Positions 4,865 to 7,404 of a stretch of 7,404 bases of DNA are shown one piece after another (position 1 is the first letter of the stretch; each line of letters opens with the position of its first letter). The position numbers and the translations under genes are program-made. The DNA is from Spirochaetota bacterium (GTDB lineage: Bacteria; Spirochaetota; JAGLSM01; JAKPMW01): contig JAKPMW010000422.1 of NCBI GenBank assembly GCA_029548715.1, positions 1-7,404 on the forward strand. The letters run 5' to 3'. A model generated the notes under the pieces. It searched no databases. It had not been told where the DNA came from and saw only the letters and a list, made by a program, of their open reading frames with translations.

Positions 4865-5005
4865 ATGACAAACAGCGAGCGACGAGCCGGAGTGCTGGCA
4901 GGGCAGGTTCAGGCATCGCAGCCGAAGGGAAGTGTCTTCCCCGGCTGGACAATGGCAGGTCTGCGTGACGGGCGCAATCCGTTGCCCCGGGTGCGGCCGT
5001 ACTGA
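4865..5005 (+). CDS. Small hypothetical protein of 46 residues
   Basis: A clear GAGGAGG lies six bases before the ATG, one of the best ribosome binding sites in the window. The frame runs 46 codons to TGA. The product (MTNSERRAGVLAGQVQASQP, then a Gly/Pro/Arg-rich tail ending VRPY) is basic, with no membrane segment, Cys pair or recognisable motif. The same frame is open further upstream, but only through the terminator-like region, so the SD-linked start is preferred. I do not recognise a family. It may be a genuine small protein, a leader peptide of the next gene (whose start is 75 bases downstream), or a chance ORF. Confidence 0.4.
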   Translation: MTNSERRAGVLAGQVQASQPKGSVFPGWTMAGLRDGRNPLPRVRPY

Positions 5006-5079
5006 CGCTGCAGTCGGCCTCGTCCCCTGACATACGCCCGCATCCCCCGTATATTTGACTGACGGGAAGGATGGACGTG

Positions 5080-6471
5080 ATGCGCGACTGGCAGGGAGTG
5101 ACAAAGATACTGGGTCCTGTTTTGGGATGGGACCGCGTTTTGCGAGGGGCGGCCGTTGAGCCGTATGCCGCTGATCGCTGGGGTCGAAGTGCTCTCCCGC
5201 CTGTTGTGTTTGTTCCACAATCGCAAGATCATGTTTCCATGATTGCAAGGACACTCTACGAGGCTGGTCTCCCCTTTGTGGCCCGGGGCCGGGGGACCGG
5301 GATGAGTGGTGGGGCATTGCCCATGGGTCGGGCGGCTGTGATTTCCTTTGAAAAAATGGACAGGATCATCGAAGTCCGCCCAGATGCCTTTGAGATGACG
5401 GTTGAGCCGGGAGCGCTCCTGTCCTCGGTCCAGGCAGCTGCGGCCCGGGCCGGTCTGATGTATCCGCCCGACCCGGCCAGTGCGGATGAGTGTTCCATTG
5501 GCGGGAACGTTGCCGAAAACGCGGGAGGTCTCTCCTGTGTCAAGTACGGCGTGACCGGAGAGTATGTCCTTGCGCTGGACGTGGTGCTGCCTGACGGACG
5601 CTGCTGCAGTCTTGGGAGCCATGCCCGCAAGGATGTGGCCGGGCTGGATCTCAAGCGACTTGTCATCGGAAGCGAGGGGATGCTGGCACTTGTGACCCAA
5701 ATCGTGCTGCGGCTTGTCCCCCGGCCCGCAGCCGAGGCGACGATCTGCTGCTGGTTTGCCGAGGCGGATCAGGCGGTAGCGGCTCTTCAGGGAATGATGC
5801 AGGCCGGGGTGGTTCCGGCCCGGGCCGAACTGATTGCCCGCGAATGCCTGCGGATTCTGGCCGAAGACGGGGTGGCTGTGCATCCAGGGGCAGGGGCCCT
5901 GCTCCTCCTGGGGCTGGATGGAACAGTCTCGGGCGTCAGGGACGAGCAGGCAAGGGCAGAAGAGATTCTCAGGCGGCAGGCCCTTGCGCTTGAGGCTGCT
6001 TCAGGGGAGCAGGCCGAGGTACTCTGGAAGATCCGCAGTGCGCTGTCTCCTGCCCTCAAAAAGCTGGCTCCGATGAAGATCAACGAGGATATCGCTGTTC
6101 CCCTTGATCGCCAGGCTGAGTGTATCCGTTTTACCGAAAATCTCGCTGCCCGGACCGGACTCATGATCGCGGTATTTGGTCACGCGGGTGACGGAAATCT
6201 GCATGTCAATTTTATGATCAGGCCCGAGCAACGGAAAGAGGCCGAGCAGGCGGTCGAGCTGCTTTTTGCCGAGGTGGTGCGCCTTGGAGGAACGATTACA
6301 GGCGAACATGGAATCGGTGTGGCCAAGGCTCCCTGGGCCGGACTGCGGCTTGATCCTGTGACGCTTGCCCTCTGCCGGGCTGTCAAGTCAGCCTTTGATC
6401 CGAAAGGGCTGTGCAATCCCGGGAAGGCGCTGTACGGGCCGGTAGAGGGCGAGATTTCGCGGCTGGTCTGA
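5080..6471 (+). CDS. FAD-linked 2-hydroxyacid dehydrogenase/oxidase, GlcD family
   Basis: This 463-residue flavoprotein belongs to the family of glycolate oxidase subunit GlcD and D-lactate dehydrogenase, which oxidise a 2-hydroxyacid to the 2-oxoacid and pass electrons to a carrier. The N-terminal PCMH-type FAD domain shows ARGRGTGMSGGALP (68-81), a PPDPAS-to-GGNVAENAGG stretch (129-150) and GSEG (197-200). The C-terminal FAD-oxidase domain shows GHAGDGNLHVN (367-377, whose His residues contribute to the active site or metal site in the family), GEHGIGVAK (408-416) and DPKGLCNPGK (440-449). Length is close to family norm and all key motifs are intact. ATG 5080 is preferred because GGGAAGG (5064-5070) lies nine bases upstream; the in-frame ATG at 5071 would abut that site. 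Neither GlcE nor the iron-sulphur GlcF is next to it, so it may work alone or with a distant partner. The substrate (glycolate, D-lactate or another) cannot be told from sequence. Confidence 0.93.
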   Translation: MRDWQGVTKILGPVLGWDRVLRGAAVEPYAADRWGRSALPPVVFVPQSQDHVSMIARTLYEAGLPFVARGRGTGMSGGALPMGRAAVISFEKMDRIIEVRPDAFEMTVEPGALLSSVQAAAARAGLMYPPDPASADECSIGGNVAENAGGLSCVKYGVTGEYVLALDVVLPDGRCCSLGSHARKDVAGLDLKRLVIGSEGMLALVTQIVLRLVPRPAAEATICCWFAEADQAVAALQGMMQAGVVPARAELIARECLRILAEDGVAVHPGAGALLLLGLDGTVSGVRDEQARAEEILRRQALALEAASGEQAEVLWKIRSALSPALKKLAPMKINEDIAVPLDRQAECIRFTENLAARTGLMIAVFGHAGDGNLHVNFMIRPEQRKEAEQAVELLFAEVVRLGGTITGEHGIGVAKAPWAGLRLDPVTLALCRAVKSAFDPKGLCNPGKALYGPVEGEISRLV

Positions 6472-6488
6472 GATCTCTCTGCCGGTGT

Positions 6489-7404
6489 TCAGTTGGCCTT
6501 TGGCTCAAGGGCCCGGATGCGGTTTTGCGCGGCTTCGCCGGCCGATCCTGCTTCATCCAGTTCGAGGGCTTTCCTGTAGTCACGCAGGCCAAGCACCTGA
6601 TTTCCAAGATGAACCAGCGCATCACCCCGTCTCAGATGGGCCCAGGCGAGAAAGTTTCCCCGGGTCGCCTGTTCGCGCATTGAAATGGCCTTGTTGAGCC
6701 AGTCGAGGGTCTCGTGATACCGGCCGGCCGCGTGATGGATCTTGCCCATCAGGCAGAGAAAGCGGAAGCGGTGTGTCGGGCGGTACCAGTCCTGTTCGGT
6801 CAGATCAAGGCCCTTCGTGACTGTTTCGCTGGCTTTCCCCGACTGGCCGGTGGCGAGGAGGTTTTCGGCATACTGCAGGCGGAATTCAGGATTGTGCGGG
6901 TAGCGGGTCATGAGTTCGTGGGTGTGCTTGAGACCGCTGTATCCATCCCTCAGGTCGTAGGTATGGATATGGGCCAGTGCCATTTCGGCCTCGGTCTTGG
7001 CAAAGACCCCGAGGCTGGCCACTTCTTCAAGCTGCCTGAGACCAAGCTGCCAGTCCCCCCGGATTCCCAGCATCCTGGCGATGGCGCGGGCCTCTTTCGG
7101 GATTCGTCCGGCGTAAAAGTTGAAAAGCCCGGTACCCAGCAGGATGTCGCGGTTGTTCCGAAAGGCGTTGGTGTTGTTTTGCAGGAGCCGGTAGGCCTCC
7201 CAGCCCGTTGTGACAGCCGGCACAAGGTTTCCCTGCATCAGGTGAAAACGGCCCGAAAACCCGAGGCTTCCTGCGAGGTAGAAAATTCCGGCCGGATTGG
7301 AGGGGTCCTTTTCGAGCAGGGCCCGTGCCTTTCCGGTTGCCAGCCTGATGGCTCTGGTAAAGAGGGTCCCGGAGCGCTCAACATCGTCATATTGCGAACA
7401 CTTG
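6489..7404 (-). CDS. TPR-like helical-repeat protein (N-terminus outside window)
   Basis: The frame is open from the window edge to TGA at 6489-6491, giving 304 visible C-terminal residues. An internal Met at 7236-7238 is probably not the start, because the coding-like frame continues through it (AGIFYLAGSLGFSGRFHLMQ). Repeated pairs of amphipathic helices are visible in the last half: a NPEFRLQYAENLLATGQ unit, then HRFRFLCLMGKIHHAAGRYHETLDWLNKAI as one block (given in two parts of the same repeat), and AHLRRGDALVHLGNQVLGL. These have TPR-type small and aromatic positions (G/A, Y, A, L). Such proteins are scaffolds for protein-protein contact; no enzyme motif is seen. Its stop lies 17 bases from the stop of the convergent dehydrogenase gene and no clear terminator hairpin separates them. 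Signal peptide and cellular location cannot be judged without the N-terminus. Confidence 0.85.
   Translation of the reverse strand, partial: KCSQYDDVERSGTLFTRAIRLATGKARALLEKDPSNPAGIFYLAGSLGFSGRFHLMQGNLVPAVTTGWEAYRLLQNNTNAFRNNRDILLGTGLFNFYAGRIPKEARAIARMLGIRGDWQLGLRQLEEVASLGVFAKTEAEMALAHIHTYDLRDGYSGLKHTHELMTRYPHNPEFRLQYAENLLATGQSGKASETVTKGLDLTEQDWYRPTHRFRFLCLMGKIHHAAGRYHETLDWLNKAISMREQATRGNFLAWAHLRRGDALVHLGNQVLGLRDYRKALELDEAGSAGEAAQNRIRALEPKAN

Noticed and set aside
4631..5317. A 228-codon minus-strand frame.
   Set aside because: It crosses the ends of three plus-strand features and has no protein-like character.
4909..5883. A 324-codon open frame on the minus strand.
   Set aside because: It lies mostly inside the GlcD-type gene, whose family motifs are clear; the antisense product is low-complexity and rich in Arg, Pro, His and Gly.

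Overview
The window is bacterial and most likely comes from a spirochaete. This is an inference from three genes: a kinase-like ATPase gene (876-1403) that reads like the stand-alone anti-sigma-type ATPases of spirochaetes, a single-pass membrane protein with an NADase-type discoidin domain, and the general base composition. No rRNA or other species marker is present. The tRNA genes do not encode their 3' CCA, so a CCA-adding enzyme is expected.

Layout. (1) 1-1473, plus strand: the 3' end of an EF-G-like translation factor gene, then a small GHKL ATPase gene with its own promoter-like sequence and a strong ribosome binding site, closed by a very regular bidirectional terminator hairpin. (2) 1571-2101, minus strand: a membrane-anchored discoidin-domain protein. 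(3) 2215-2990, plus strand: seven tRNA genes (Pro-TGG, Arg-TCT, His-GTG, Arg-TCG, Lys-CTT, Leu-TAG, Gly-GCC) ending in a strong terminator. (4) 3138-4806, plus strand: an accessory, partly decaying stretch. It holds a secreted-protein gene broken by two single-base frameshifts, a palindromic element, about 250 bases of non-coding structured-looking DNA, and a two-gene unit resembling a toxin-antitoxin module. That unit has a 55-residue charged protein overlapping the start of a gene for an ADP-ribosyltransferase-like protein, whose reading frame is broken near its N-terminus. (5) 4865-5005: a small ORF with a strong ribosome binding site. (6) 5080-6471, plus strand: a GlcD-type FAD-linked 2-hydroxyacid dehydrogenase. 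(7) 6489-7404, minus strand: a TPR-like helical-repeat protein, convergent with the dehydrogenase gene and running off the window.

The parts do not form one pathway. The translation-related items (EF-G-like factor, tRNA array) and the metabolic gene look like ordinary chromosome. The segment behind the tRNA array looks like an acquired and eroding insertion. Its most interesting content is the possible ADP-ribosyltransferase toxin-antitoxin pair. Its apparent loss of frame falls where the conserved His-Gly motif of such enzymes would be expected, which suggests an inactivated toxin.
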